This document shows, piece by piece, positions 29,635 to 41,441 of a DNA stretch of 64,000 nt. The stretch lies in contig CANXME010000095.1 in assembly GCA_948144175.1 (NCBI GenBank), positions 248,001 to 312,000 on the forward strand, read 5' to 3'. How positions within the stretch are numbered: position 1 is the first letter of the stretch; every line of letters starts with the position of its first letter. The notes beneath the pieces are model-generated. The model worked only from the letters and a program-made list of their open reading frames with translations, did not search any database and was not told where the DNA came from. Made by a program: the position numbers and the translations under genes. The DNA comes from Closterium sp. NIES-65 (taxonomy: Eukaryota; Streptophyta; Zygnematophyceae; Desmidiales; Closteriaceae).

Positions 29635-31260
29635 GTCTCCGGCCTGGAGACCCTGGGGTGGAGGTTGATCTGATGCGCCGCGTACCTCACCGCAAACGAC
29701 CACAGAAAACGGTGGGTAGCCGCATGCATCATAGACGTACGAGCGACGTCCATGACCATGCCAATCGCGGCGCTCAGCAATCCCATTTTGCTGCGGGGAG
29801 TCCGGAAGCGTGAAGGTCTGACGGATGCCTCGTGTGCGATAGTAGGCTCTCAGAAGGTCAGAGGAAAACTCTCCGCCTCTGTCCGAGTGCAGACGCAGAA
29901 CAGGAATGTCCGAGCCAAAGCTCTGCCTGAGCTGGAGACGAACTGCGCGGATCCAGTCGATCAGCACCGCAGTAACATCACCCTTGCTGCGCAAGGGGAA
30001 GACTGCGGTGTAACGCGAGTAGTCGTCAACAACAAGCAAGAAGTAGCGCTCGTGACCCTGTCCACGGACGCGAACTGGGCCCCACATGTCGATGTGAAGT
30101 GTCTGCAACGGGGCCTCTGTCGGAGGAAACTGGGAGGAGTGAGGGGCAGTACGCTGGCGCCCCTCGACACAGGGGACACAGGCAGGGCCAGGGCCCTGAG
30201 GAAGGGGAGGGAGGGACCGGGGGAGACCAGACACAAGAAGACGGGAGGCCATGCCTCTGAGCCGAAGCAGAGAAGGGTGGCCAAGGCGGTGATGCCAGAG
30301 GAGAGTCTCGTGAGACAGGAGACGACACGAACAGGGGGCAGACTCAGGACCAGACCTGGACGCCGCAGCAAACACCTGACCCGATGCAGCTACCCTACTA
30401 GACTCAGCAACTGGAGGAGACGCAGTGGTCAGAGTGTACAGGCTCGACCCCGGCTGACGAGTGAACGTAGCCAGGTGTCGGCCTGTGCTAGCCTCTGTGC
30501 AGTGGGTCACTCGCTGACGCGCAGGAGTGAACTGGTGGACACCCGCATCCTGTAGGTCAGCACCACTCACCAGGTTCGTCGAGAACAAGGGGAGGTAGAG
30601 ACCAGACAGGGTGCCAGAGGGAGCCGCGGGACACGGGAGGACTGTGGAGAAGCGAGACAGTACAGGACCCCCAGAGGGGTCAGCCAGAGACACCGCAACC
30701 GGCCAACTAAGCGGCGTGAGTGTGGTGCGGTCCCGAAAGAAGGAGCGAGACGCCCCAGAGTCAAGGGTGAAGGTGAGGGAGGTCGAAGCCGACGTAGTAC
30801 CTGAGAGCGCAGACTCACCAGTACCTGAGGACGCAGACACACTAGCACCTAGAGCAGCAGCGTCGCAAGCACCTAGGGCAGCAGCCTCACCAGTACCTAG
30901 AGCAGCAATCTCAATGCCCGGATCGGGCGGGAAACACCGGTAATAATCACCCTCATCACTAATAGACACAGCATACATGGCAGAGAGAATAGCATCAAAG
31001 TCAAGATCAAAGATGGCAACCCCCGCCCTAGACAGCTCGTCCCAGCGAGGGATCTCTGAGGCCTCCGGGAAGTGGTGATGCCACGCGTCCATCAGGCGGC
31101 CAAAGCAGCGCTGGGTGGGGTGCGCACCCCCACACTGCTCACCCGCACGGTCGTCGGTGCGCAGGACGTAGGTGCACGGACCAAAACCCCCACCCCGCTG
31201 GCGTGCAATGTACCACTCACGGAGCTGCTGAGGGGACAGGGTCGCACGACCGCGCTGCTG
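29635..31260 (-). pseudogene. E: knuckle, protease and integrase core
   Basis: Open from the F insertion point (31260) to about 29770: SPQQLREWYIARQ, C-X13-C-X3-H-X4-C knuckle, DLDFDAILSAMYAVSIS, protease LDSGASRSFF, LLWHHRLGHPS, integrase LHIDMWGPVRV, HSDRGGEF and QQNGIAERR. One extra base at about 29766 shifts the frame just after the catalytic Glu. The gene continues after D at 21994. Confidence 0.88.
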
Positions 31261-31392
31261 TGAGAAGAAGTGAACGAGAATGAAATGACTATGAATGAAG
31301 TGAGTACAAATAGGAAACCCTAATTGGGTTGTACCCCCTATGGGATACCCCACTATAGCCTACACAAGTAAGTAAGCTATAATGTTCTGACA
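31261..31392 (-). repeat. 3' LTR of F
   Basis: 132 bp, TGAGAAGAAG...TTCTGACA, identical to 38725-38856. Confidence 0.93.
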
Positions 31393-31590
31393 CACCCCCA
31401 TAGGCAAAGTGGGGGAGAACAAGGGGTCACAAGACCAGTCAAGCAAAGCAAAACAAAGCTCAGGGTGGATCACAAAGTCACCACACATTCCGAGCACAAG
31501 TTCAAAGGCCAGAAGGCCAGTTCACATGCAAGATCATATATAGAGATATACAAGAGTCAAGAGTATATATAGGTAAAGGTACAAGCAAGG
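31393..31590 (-). promoter_or_regulatory. F: polypurine tract and 3' untranslated region
   Basis: CACCCCCATAGGCAAAGTGGGG and the conserved 3' UTR shared with A, B and E, followed by non-coding TATA-rich sequence. Confidence 0.73.
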
Positions 31591-33083
31591 TCAAGAAGTG
31601 AGCAAGTGAGGCAAGACATGCACAAGACCCAGCTGCGTGCAGCAACGCTGATGATCACAAGGCGCAAGTGCCTTGGTGAAGACATCAGCAGTGTTGGCCT
31701 CAGAGGCCACGTACGCAAGTCGCAATTGGCCACGCTGCTGTAGCTCACGAGCAAGAAAGTAGCGGAGAGCAATGTGCTTTGTCCTGTGTTCCAGTCGCTG
31801 CTCTCGACACAAGGCCAGCATGGCCTTGTTGTCTACGTACAGGACTGGAGGAGAACGAGGCGGCTCTCCAAGGTCGGTCAGCAGGTAGGTAAGCCAGCGA
31901 AGCTCCTGAGCAGCCATAGCCTCGGCGTAGATCTCAGCCTCACAAGTGGAGCCGAGAACAGAAGACGAGCGAGTAGCCCGCCACGAAACAGAGCCGGAAC
32001 CAAGGCCGAAGGTGTAACCCTGTGACGACCGCTGCGTAGCCTGGTCGTCAGCCCAAGAAGCGTCCGCGTGTCCAGTGAGGACCACTGGACTGCGCCCTCC
32101 AAGCACTAGCCCCATGCCCGACGTACTGCACAAGTAGCGCAACACCCTCTTCGCTGTAGCCATGTGCTCTGGTCGGTGTCTCCCTAGGAGCAACATAGCG
32201 TGTGAGAATGCTCAGAGGGTATGCAAGGTCAGGTCGTGTGCAGGTCATCAGGTACATGAGGCAGCCAACAAGCTCTGCGTACGGGCCACTCGACTCTACG
32301 GACTCATCCGAAGGCAGAGCTGAGAGCGAGTGGCGAGTAGGCAGAGGAGTGGCCTGAGGCGAGGAGTACGTGAAGCCGAAGCGCTGAAGGACCTGCTGCA
32401 CCATGTGTGACTGAGTCAGGGTAATGGTGCGGCGTGCTCTGTCCCGGGTGATCTGCAAGCCAAGGTAGCTGCGCAGTTCACCCAGGTCAGTGCACGTGTG
32501 TCTCTTCTGCAGCTCGGACTTCTCGTAGGCGAGTCCAGCAGTGTCAGCTGTGGCAAAGACCAAGTCGTCGACGTACACAAGGATGTAGAACGGCGGCAGA
32601 GAGGTGTCGGTGCGCAGAAACAGCGACGGGTCGGCTAGTAGAAGGAGCAAACCCAAGTGCCGCAAGTGTAGTCCTCAGTGTGTCGTGCCACTCACGTGGC
32701 GCATGGCGGAGACCGTAGACTGGCCGCCGGAGACTCCACTGGGTACCAGGAGGGAAAGACCCAGTGAAGCCAGGTGGGCGGCGCAGCCAGATCTCCTCGT
32801 GCAGGCTGCCCTGCAAGAAAGCTGTGCTGAAGTCGAGAGAGTGCAGCTCGTAGTCACGGTGAGCAGCAACGTGCAGCAGTACCCGAAGAGTGGTCATCTT
32901 CGGGGTGGGGGAGAAGGTCTGAAAGTAGTCAACTCCCTGCCGCTGACTGAAGCCACGAGCCACGTAACGCGCCTTGAAGACAGGCGGAGAACCCGGCGGC
33001 CGCTTCACCCTGAAGATCCACATGCCACTGACGATGTTCGCCCCAGGAGGGGGAACAGCGTCAACGTAGGTGCCTGTGGACTT
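31591..33083 (-). pseudogene. F: reverse transcriptase-RNase H
   Basis: RT: WIFRVKRPPG, ARYVARGFSQRQGVDYFQTFSPTPK, FSTAFLQG, YGLRHAPREW, YVDD (about 32560). One extra base at about 32638 (GGCTAG where others have GGCAG) and one at about 32195 shift the frame. RNase H TGHADASWADD, SCEAEIY-like, LYVDNKA and NTADVFTKAL end at 31591. An amber for Trp at 33084-33086 sits just upstream. Confidence 0.88.
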
Positions 33084-33086
33084 CTA

Positions 33087-36000
33087 GGAAGCCATCTCTG
33101 CATCCATAGCTGCCTGCCACTGAGAGGAGTAGGGACCCTCTATCGCCTCCGCGTAAGAGCGCGGAGTCGGGATGTCAAGTGCATCCGGGTCTCCCTCAGG
33201 GGCGAGCAGTACAGACGCGAGATGAGGTGAAGCGGCGGCCAGACACTGGAACTCCTCCTGCCTGTCCTCAAGGACGTCCGTGCCTAGGGCACACTCACCC
33301 CCGACGGACGGAGGATAGGCAGACTCAGACTCAGCGACAAGACTAGCAGCGTAGTCTAGACGACAGCGTGCAGCAAAGTCGACAAGCTCAGTGACAAGGG
33401 CAGACGCAGCACAAGACTCGAAGGAAGGGTCAGTGACAGTAGTAGCAAGGAGATGCGTGACAGTGGGACTGGCAGCACGAAGAGAGTCCGACTCCGGGTC
33501 GGCAAGAGCAGGAAGAGAGGAAGCAGGAGGAGAAGGCAAAGGGGCACGCAGAGGAGCAGTGGACGGACGCAGTGACATCCGGTGCGTGCCAGGGACAGGA
33601 GGAGGACGCTGACGCGAACCGCGACTACTAGTGCGCGCAGCACGAACAGGCGACGCAGGACGAGACGCAGGCTCACGACACTCAGTAAGACCTCCAGTCG
33701 GACCAGCGTAGGGAGAAGGAGCAGGCAAAGGGGAGGCAGGCTGTAGCTGTGACTGGGACTGGACAGGCTGTGGACCCTCTAAGGGTGGAGGAGGAGGACC
33801 AGGAGAAGGTGTAAGACCAAGAACCTGCTGCAGGAGCGGAACGAAGTACGGTCGGGGCCGTGTGGCGACGCCAGAAACAGCAGGGACAGCACCAGTACCC
33901 CCAGCAGGAGTACCCGCGCCAGCAGCATCTCCTGCAGCACCTCCAGCAGCACCAGAACCCCCAGCAGCACCAGGAGCACCGCCAGACAGACCGCCAGCAG
34001 TAGTCCCAGCGAGAACACCCTCAGCAGCACCAGCTCCAGTCGAACCCGCAGGCCCAGCAGCTCCTGTACTCCCAGGACGAGCACCTCCGGGACCCTCGGC
34101 AGTAGCACCCGCAGTAGTCGAAGAACCTCCAGCACCAGCAGCACGCCTCCAGCGACGGGCAAACCACTCACGCAGCTCATGCAGGGAGAGTGTCTCTCGG
34201 CGAGACGAAGCACCTCCAGGCGGAGAACCTCCAGGCTCAGCACCCTCAGGCAGAGCACCCCCAGGCTCAGCACCCCCAGGCTCAGTACCCCCAGGCTCAG
34301 CACCCCCAGACTCAGCACCCCCAGGCTCAGCACCCCCAGGCTCAGCACCCCCAGGCCCAGCACCCCCAGGCCCAGCACCCCCAGACTCAGCACCCCCAGT
34401 CCCAGCACCCCCAGGCTCAGCTCCCGCAGCAGTACTAGAGTCACCAGCGACCTCGACAGGCTCGACCGCGTCTACCTGAGACACACCTGAAGGAGCAGGA
34501 CCCTGAGGGGGGAGGGGGTCTACCAGGGGGGGACCTGGTACCAAGAAGAGCGGGGGCGGGGGGAGGGACGGAGTGCGGTAGGGGAAGAGGCGGTAGTAGG
34601 GTACCGACTCGTCGAACGTGACGTCCTGGGAGGACAGAACACGTCGAGAGGTGGGGTGGTAGAACTGCCACCCAGGGGCGTCGGGGGGGAACCCAAGGAA
34701 GACGCAGGGAGCAGCGCGAGGGGACAGCTTGTCCGCAGACTAGTCGCGGACAAACGCCCGAGATCCCCAGACCCGGAACGCCGACGCATCGCCAACCTTC
34801 CCCGTCCACAGCAGGGCTGGGGAGGTCTCCGGCCTGGAGACCCTGGCGTGGAGGTTGATCTGATGCGCCGCGTACCTGACCGCAAACGGCCACAGAAAAT
34901 GGGGGGCAGCCGCATGCATCATAGACGTACGAGCGACGTCCATGACCATGCCAATGCGGCGCTCTGCAATCCCATTTTGCTGCGGTGAGTCCGGAAGCGT
35001 GAAGGTCTGGCGGATGCCTCGCGCACGACAGAAGGCACGCAGAAGGCCAGAGGAGAACTCTCCGCCTCTGTCCGAGTGCAGACGCAACACAGGAAAGTCC
35101 GAGCCAAAGCTTTGCCTGAGCTGGAGACGAGCTGTGCGGATCCAGTCGATCAGCACCTCAGTGACATCACCCTTGCTGCGCAAGGGGAAGACTGTGGTGT
35201 AACGCGAGTAGTCGTCAACCACCAACAGGAAGTAGCGCTCGTGACCGAGTCCACGAACGCGGGCAGGGCCCCACACGTCCATGTGAAGCGTCTGCAACGG
35301 AGCCTCTGTCGGAGGAAACTGGGAGGAGTGAGGGGCAGCACGCTGGCGCCCCTCGACACAGGGGACACAGGCAGGGCCAGGGCCCGGAGGAAGTGGAGGG
35401 AGGGACTGGGGGAGACCAGACACAAGAAGACGGGAGGCCATACCTCTGAGCCGAAGCAGAGAGGGGTGGCCAAGGCGGTGGTGCCAGAGGAGAGTCTCAT
35501 GAGACAGACGGCGACACGAACAGGGGGCAGACTCAGGACCAGACTTGGACGCTGCAGCAAACACCTGACCAGACGAAGGGACTCTACCAGACGCAGGAAC
35601 TGGGGGAGAAGCAGTGGTCAGTGTGTACAGGCTCGACCCTGGCTGACGTGTAAACGTAGCCAGGTGGCGACCTGTGCTAGCCTCTGTGCAGTGTGTCACG
35701 CGCTGACGAGCAGGAGTGAACTGGTGGACACCCGCATCCTGTAGGTCAGCACCACTCACCAGGTTCGTAGAGAACGAGGGGAGGTAAAGACCAGTCAGGG
35801 TGCCAGAGGGAGCCGCCGGACACGGGAAGACTGTGGAGAAACGAGACAGGACAGGACCCCCAGAGGGGTCAGCCAGGGACACTGCAACAGGCCGACTAAG
35901 CGGCGTGAGAGTGGTGCGGTCCCGAAAGAAGGAGCGAGACGCCCCAGAGTCAAGGGTGAAGGTGTGGGAGGGAGAAGCCGACACAGTACCTGAGAGGGCA

Positions 36001-36680
36001 GACTCACTAGCACCTGAGAGCACAGACGCACTGGCACCTAGAGCAGCAGCCTTACTGGCACCCGACACAGCAGTACTTATGCGCGGGTCAGGCGGAAAGC
36101 ACCGGTAACAGTCACCCTCATCACTAACAGTCACAGCATACATGGCAGCAAGGATAGCATCAAAGTCAAGATCAAACACAGCTACACCAGCTTTAGACAG
36201 CTCTCCCCAGCGGGGGATCTCAGAGGCCTCCGGAAACTGCTGGCGCCAAGCGTCGGTCAGGCGGGCAAAGCAGCGGCGAGCGGTTTGGGTGCCCCCACAC
36301 TGCTCACCCGCGCGGTCGCCGGTGCGAAGGACGTAGGTGCAGGGACCGAACGCCCCACCACGCTGACGCTGCGAGTACCACTCACGGAGCTGCTGGGGGC
36401 CGGGGACGTCGCGAGAGCGCTGCTGCTGCTGCTGGCGCTGGCCACCCCCTAGTGCCGCTCCTCTGGGACGAGCCACTCCGACCACTGCCACCACCGCCGC
36501 CACCGCCGCCACCGCCGCCCTCGCCCCCGCCGCTCCCACTGCCTCCACCGCCACCACCTCCGCCGCCACCTCCGCCTCCACCGCCGCCACCAGTACCCCC
36601 ACCCCCGCCTCCACTCCCACCGCCACCCGCACTCCCCCCGCCGCCCCCACCTCCTCCGCCACCGCCCCTGCTAGCTCCAC
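33087..36680 (-). pseudogene. F: knuckle, protease, integrase and spacer
   Basis: Starts in the poly-Gly/Ala region, then PQQLREWYSQRQ. The knuckle keeps three Cys but the His is Gln (CGGTQTARRC). Protease LDSGASRSFF, LLWHHRLGHPS, integrase LHMDVWGPARV, HSDRGGEF, QQNGIAERR (D, D, E intact) and VWGSRAFVRD. An amber at 34740-34742 replaces the Leu of RDLSADKL. The frame then continues through the GGAEP spacer (about 34215-34430) to the amber at 33084. Confidence 0.88.
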
Positions 36681-37479
36681 CCGCTCCCTTGCCCCCCTTG
36701 CTCATGCCAGAGCGACGCCTACCGCTGGGGGCAGACGCCGCACCGACCGACTCTAAACCAACGAGGTCGGCCGCAGCAGCAGAGGCGACAGAGGGTAGCA
36801 GGTGGGAAGGAGAACACCCCTCAAAGATGGGGGTGTGCGGGTCACCACGAGAGGCCCCTACAGCGACTATGCTCTTCTCGGCCGCTAGCAGGGACTTCTC
36901 AAGGAGGTCGACAGTGAGAGTGGTGGGACAGACAGAGAGAAACTGGTCCCTAACAGCACGAAGGGACTCAGGAAGACGGGTGACTAGAAAGTAGAGAGTG
37001 ATGTACATGGGAGGGGGGTTTTCGGCGAGGAAGGCAGCAGGAAGCGCAGCTCGGTAGCGAGTGTCACTAGCGCGAAGGTGGGTAAAGAGGTCAGTGACTG
37101 TGGGAAAGGCTGCAAGGTCAGGGAAGAGATACGGTAGCATGAGGCGGCTCAGTGTAGCAGTGGAAGGGGAGGAGTAGCGCGCAACTACAGCGTCGTACAA
37201 GGCCTGAGCGGTCTTGCACTGACTAAAGTGGGCACGCTCGGAGGAAGGGAGGTGGCGACGCACAGCAAGACGTGCAGCAGCATCGCGTGTGGCCCACTTG
37301 GAGCGAACAGCGGGGTCAGCATCAGCAGGAGGGGCAGGGACAGCGCCAGAGACAAAGTCAAAGAGAGAAACCTCATCGATCGCATCGCACAGTAAGTACA
37401 GCTGCAGGTCCTCAATCCAGACTGCAAAGTCAATGGCGCGACCCTCAGCGTCAAAAGCCAGGACACTGGGGGTGGCCAT
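36400..37479 (-). pseudogene. F: Gag
   Basis: ATG at 37479 gives MATPSVLAFDAEGRAIDF, then WIEDLQLYLLCD, RDAAARLAVRRHLPSSERAHF, LSRLMLPYLFPDLAAF, NPPPMYITLYFLVTRLP and VGASRGDPHTPIFEGCSP, ending in poly-Gly. The frame is lost in the Gly tract (about 36400-36680); the knuckle frame takes over. Confidence 0.9.
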
Positions 37480-38695
37480 TGTAGCAGCTGATAGTCTCAC
37501 CGGGCAGGAAGAGTCGGGTAGCACAGCGGCGCAGCAACACGGCAGAACAGCAGCTGCGCCGGCCCGGGAGCAGCAGCAGCCCCACAGGAGCAGGAGCTCG
37601 GCACCTCAGGTTGCTCGGGCGGCTCGGGCGGCTCGGGCGGGTCTGCTGCACGGGCGGCTGGGGTGGCTCGGCTGCACGGGCGGCTCGGCGCGGGCGTCGC
37701 GACGGGCGGCTCGCTGGCGGCTCGCGGGCGGCTACACTGGCGGCTCGCGGGCGCCTGCACGGGCGGCTCAGGGACGGCGGCACGGGCGGCTCAGGGACGG
37801 CGGCCTGGGCGGTCGTGGGCGGCTCACGCTGGGCGGCTGCACGGGCGGTTCGGCGGGCGGCGCACAGGCAGCTCATGGGCGGCTGCACGGGCGGCGCGGC
37901 GAGCTGCTGAGGGCGACGCACGGGCGGCGCACGGGCGGTGCGACGGGCGGCTCGCGGGCTTCGGGCGCTAGGGCGCTAGGGCGACGACGGGCGGCGCTTA
38001 GGCGTCAGGGCGGGCGGCCGTCAGGGCGCTAGGACGGGCGGCGCTCAGGCGTCAGGGCGGGCGGCCGTCAGGGCGCTAGGGCGGGCGGCGCTCAGGCGTC
38101 AGGGCGGGCGGCCGTCAGGGCGCTAGGGCGGGCGGCGCTCAGGCGTCAGGGCGGGCGGCCGTCAGGGCGCTAGGGCGGGCGGCGCTCAGGCGTCAGGGCG
38201 GGCGGCCGTCAGGGCGCTAGGGCGGGCGGCGCTCAGGCGTCAGGGCGGGCGGCCGTCAGGGCGCTAGGGCGGGCGGCGCTCAGGCGTCAGGGCGGGCGGC
38301 CGTCAGGGCGCTAGGGCGGGCGGCGCTCAGGCGTCAGGGCGGGCGGCCGTCAGGGCGCTAGGGCGGGCGGCGCTCGGGCGCTAGGGCGGGCGGCGCTCGG
38401 GCGCTAGGGCGGGCGGCGCTCGGGCGCTAGGGCGGGCGGCGCTCGGGCGCTAGGGCGGGCGGCGCTCGGGCGCTAGGGCGGGCGGCGCACGGGCGCTAGG
38501 GCGGGCGACGCTCGGGCTCTAGGGCGGGCGGCCGGCAGGATCTAGGGCGGGCCGCGCTCGAGTGCTAGGGCAGGCAGCGCGCGGGCGCTAGGGGCCATTA
38601 GGGCAGATCGAAAAAAAAAGGAAGTACTAGGGCCCGGAGCGCGCTCCGGGCAGAAAAGAAAAGTTACGAGGTAGCGGTGGTGGGCCCTAAGAACA
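37480..38695 (-). repeat. F: leader with 47-bp higher-order minisatellite
   Basis: About 37600-37960: degenerate GGGCGGCTCGG-type repeats. 37990-38370: about eight head-to-tail units of 47 bp, each made of two related half-units (GCGCTCAGGCGTCAGGGC and GGCCGTCAGGGCGCTAGGGC). 38370-38500: six units of the single 23-bp form. Then the conserved GGTGGGCCC and an oligo-A run. Non-coding; open frames are repeat artefacts. Confidence 0.88.
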
Positions 38696-38724
38696 GTTCC
38701 CACAGGGGAACCTGCTCGATACCA
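38696..38724 (-). promoter_or_regulatory. F: primer-binding site and adjacent hairpin
   Basis: Sense: TGGTATCGAGCAGG directly after the LTR (Met-initiator type with one base lost), then the inverted repeat GTTCCC-4 nt-GGGAAC (38696-38711). Confidence 0.83.
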
Positions 38725-38856
38725 TGAGAAGAAGTGAACGAGAATGAAATGACTATGAATGAAGTGAGTACAAATAGGAAACCCTAATTGGGTTGTACCC
38801 CCTATGGGATACCCCACTATAGCCTACACAAGTAAGTAAGCTATAATGTTCTGACA
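38725..38856 (-). repeat. 5' LTR of F
   Basis: 132 bp, identical to 31261-31392; followed by TGCTG. Confidence 0.93.
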
Positions 38857-39756
38857 TGCTGCTGCTGGCGCGAGCCACCACCGGAGCCACTCCTCTGCGA
38901 AGACCCGCGACTAGCTCCACCGCCACCCCCACCGCCTCCGCCGCCTCCGCTGCCTCCACTACTGCCGCCGCCTCCGCCGCCGCCTCCACCGCCGCCTCCT
39001 CCGCCACCTCCGCTCCCACCGCCGCCGCCGCCGCCGCCTCCGCCTCCACTCCCGCCACCGAACCCCCCACCCCCACCTCCACTCCCACCGCCACCCCCAC
39101 TCCCCCCGCCGCCTCCACCTCCACCTCCACCGCCCGCTCCTCCAGCTCCCTTGCCCCCCTTGCCCTTGCCAGGGCGGCGTCTCCCGCTAGGGGCAGACGC
39201 CGCACCGACCGACTCAAGACCAAGGAGGTCGGCCGCAGCAGCAGAGGCAACAGAGGGCAGCAGGGGGGAGGGAGAACACCCCTCAAAGATGGGGGTGCGC
39301 GGGTCACCTCGAGAGGCTCCTACAGCGACTATGCTCTTCTCTATCGCGAGGAGGGCCTTCTCGAGGAGGTCTACAGTGAGTGTGGTGGGACAGACTGTGA
39401 GAAAGTGGTCCCTGACTACTCGAAGGGAGTCAGGGAGGCGAGTGACTAGGAAGTACAGAGTGATGTACATGGGGGGGGGGGTTCGCGACGCAGAAGTCAG
39501 CGGGAAGTGCAGCGCGGTAGCGAGTGTCACTAGTGCGGAGGTGCGTAATGAGGTCAGCTACGATGGGAAAGGCAGCAAGGTCAGGGAAGAGGTACGGTAG
39601 CATGAGACGGCTCAGTGCAGCAGTGGCAGGGGAGGAGTAGCGCGCGACAACAGCGTCGTACAAGGTCTGAGCACTCTTGTACTGACTAAAGTGTGCACGC
39701 TCGGAGGTAGGGAGGTGGCAACGCACAGCAAGACGTGCAGCAGCGTCGCGCGTGGC
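38857..39756 (-). pseudogene. E: Gag (N-terminal end lost)
   Basis: Starts in the middle of the capsid-like domain at ATRDAAARLAVRCHLPTSERAHF. LSRLMLPYLFPDLAAFP and LRTSDTRYRAAL follow, then a break at a G run (39472-39481), MYITLYFLVTRLPDSL and a long poly-Gly tract up to the F insertion. The first about 55 codons and the leader of E are missing and replaced by G. Confidence 0.87.
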
Positions 39757-40164
39757 GGGGAAGAGCGGCGGGGGGGGGAGGGGAGCAGTGCGGTAGGGGA
39801 AGAGACCGTAGTACGGCACCGACTCGTCAAACGTGACGTCCCGGGAGGACAGAACACGGCGCGAGGTGGGGTGGTAAAATTGCCAGCCAGGCGCGTCAGG
39901 GGGGAAGCCAAGGAAGACGCAGGGAACAGCACGGGAGGACAGCTTGTCCACAGACAAGTCTCGGACAAAAGCCCGAGATCCCCAGACACGGAACGCAGAC
40001 GCATCGCCAACCTTCCCCGTCCACCGCAGGGTGGGGGAGGTCTCCGGCAAGGAGACACGAGGCAAAAGGTTGAACTGCTGCGCCGCGTACTGAACCGCAA
40101 ACGGCCACAGAAAATGGGGAGCAGCCGCATGGATCATGGACGTACGAGCGACGTCCATGACCAT
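39430..40164 (-). pseudogene. In-frame integrase-Gag chimeric open frame at the G/E junction
   Basis: One frame of 244 codons reads the G integrase end (MDVARTSMIHAAAPHFLW, VWGSRAFVRD, VFLGFPPDAPGW, FDESVPYYGLFPYR, PPPPLFP). At 39756/39757 it passes straight into E Gag (ATRDAAARLAV...). No copia gene has this order. The join is at a Pro-rich CCGCC/CCCGCC stretch. Possibly a deletion by microhomology or template switching. There is no reason to think it is expressed. Confidence 0.85.
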
Positions 40165-41400
40165 GCCAATGCGGCGCTCAGCAATCCCATTTTGCTGTGG
40201 AGAAGCCGGAAGCGTGAACGTGTGGCGGATGCCCCTCGCACGGCAGAAGGCTCGCAGAAGGTCGGAGGAGAACTCTCCACCTCGGTCGGAGTGCAGACGC
40301 AGAACAGGAAAGTCCGAGCCGAAACTCTCTCTGAGCTGGAGAAGAGCTGAGCGGATCTAGTCGATCAACACCTCAGTGACCTCACCCTTGGTGCGCAAGG
40401 GGAAGACTGTGGTGTAACGCGAGTAGTCGTCAACCACCAGGAGGAAGTAACGCTCGTGACCCTGTCCACGGACGCGGGTGGGGCCCCACACGTCCATGTG
40501 AAGAGTCTGCAGCGGAGCCTCTGTCGGAGGAAACTCGGAGGAGTGAGGAGCGGCGCGCTGCCGCCCCTCGACGCAGGGAACGCAGGTGGGGCCAGGCCCC
40601 GGAGGAAGAGAAGGGAGGGACCGGGGGAGACCCGAGACAAGGAAACGAGAGGCCATGCCTCGGAGATGAAGTAGGGAGGGGTGACCAAGGCGGTGGTGCT
40701 AGAGGAGAGTCTGGTGAGACAGGAGACGACACGAGCAGGGGGCAGACTCAGGACCAGACCTGGACACTACAGCAAACACCTGACTCGACGAAGCTACCTG
40801 AGGAGACGCAGTAGTCAGTGTGTACAGGCTCGACACCGGCAGACGGGTAAACGTGGCCAAGTGTCGGCCCGTCCGAGCACACGTACAGTGGGTCACTCTC
40901 TGACGCGCAGGAGTGAACTGGTCAACTCCTGCGTCCTGTAGGTCAGCACCACTCACCAAGTTCGTAGAGAACAAGGGGAGGTAAAGACCTGACAGGGAGC
41001 CAGAAGGGGCCGCCGGACACGGTAAGACAGTGGAGAAGTGGGCAAGGACAGGACCCCCAGAGGGGTCTGCCAGGGAGACTGCAACCGTCTGACTAAGCGG
41101 CGTGAGTGTGGTGCGGTCTCGAAAAAAGGAGAGGGAAGCACCCGAGTCAAGGGTGAAGGTGTGTAACACCTGAGACGACGTGGTACCAGAGAGAGAAGAC
41201 TCACCAGCACCTGGGGCAGCGGACTCACCAGCACCTGGAGGAGCAGACGCACTAGCACCTAGAGCAGCATCCTCACCAGCACCTAGAGCAGCAGCCTCAA
41301 TGCCCGGGTCAGGCGGAACACTACATGTAACAGTCACCCACATCACTAGTAGGCAATGCATACATGGCAGTGAGGATAGCATCATAGTCAAGAGCATAGA
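39757..41400 (-). pseudogene. G: protease and integrase
   Basis: From 41400 down: the DYDAILTAMYALP-like end of the linker, PPDPGIEAAALGAGE repeats, protease LDSGASLSFF, LADPSGGPVLA and SHQTLL with a stop. Then LRGMASRFLVSGLP, integrase LHMDVWGPTRV, FLLVVDDYSRYTT and, after a TAG at about 40358, HSDRGGEF and AERR. It continues to the chimera junction. The D, D and E residues are present. Confidence 0.84.
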
Positions 41401-41441
41401 TATCTACCCTCTGCCTAACCAGCTCCACCCAGTCGGGGAGC

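Larger units (their letters stand above)
31261..38856 (-). mobile_element. Ty1/copia LTR retrotransposon F
   Basis: 7.6-kb minus-strand element with two 132-bp LTRs identical to each other, flanked by TGCTG (31256-31260 and 38857-38861). It is inserted in the poly-Gly/knuckle boundary of E's gag. All domains are present, but it carries a Gag frameshift, two ambers and two one-base insertions. Confidence 0.94.
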
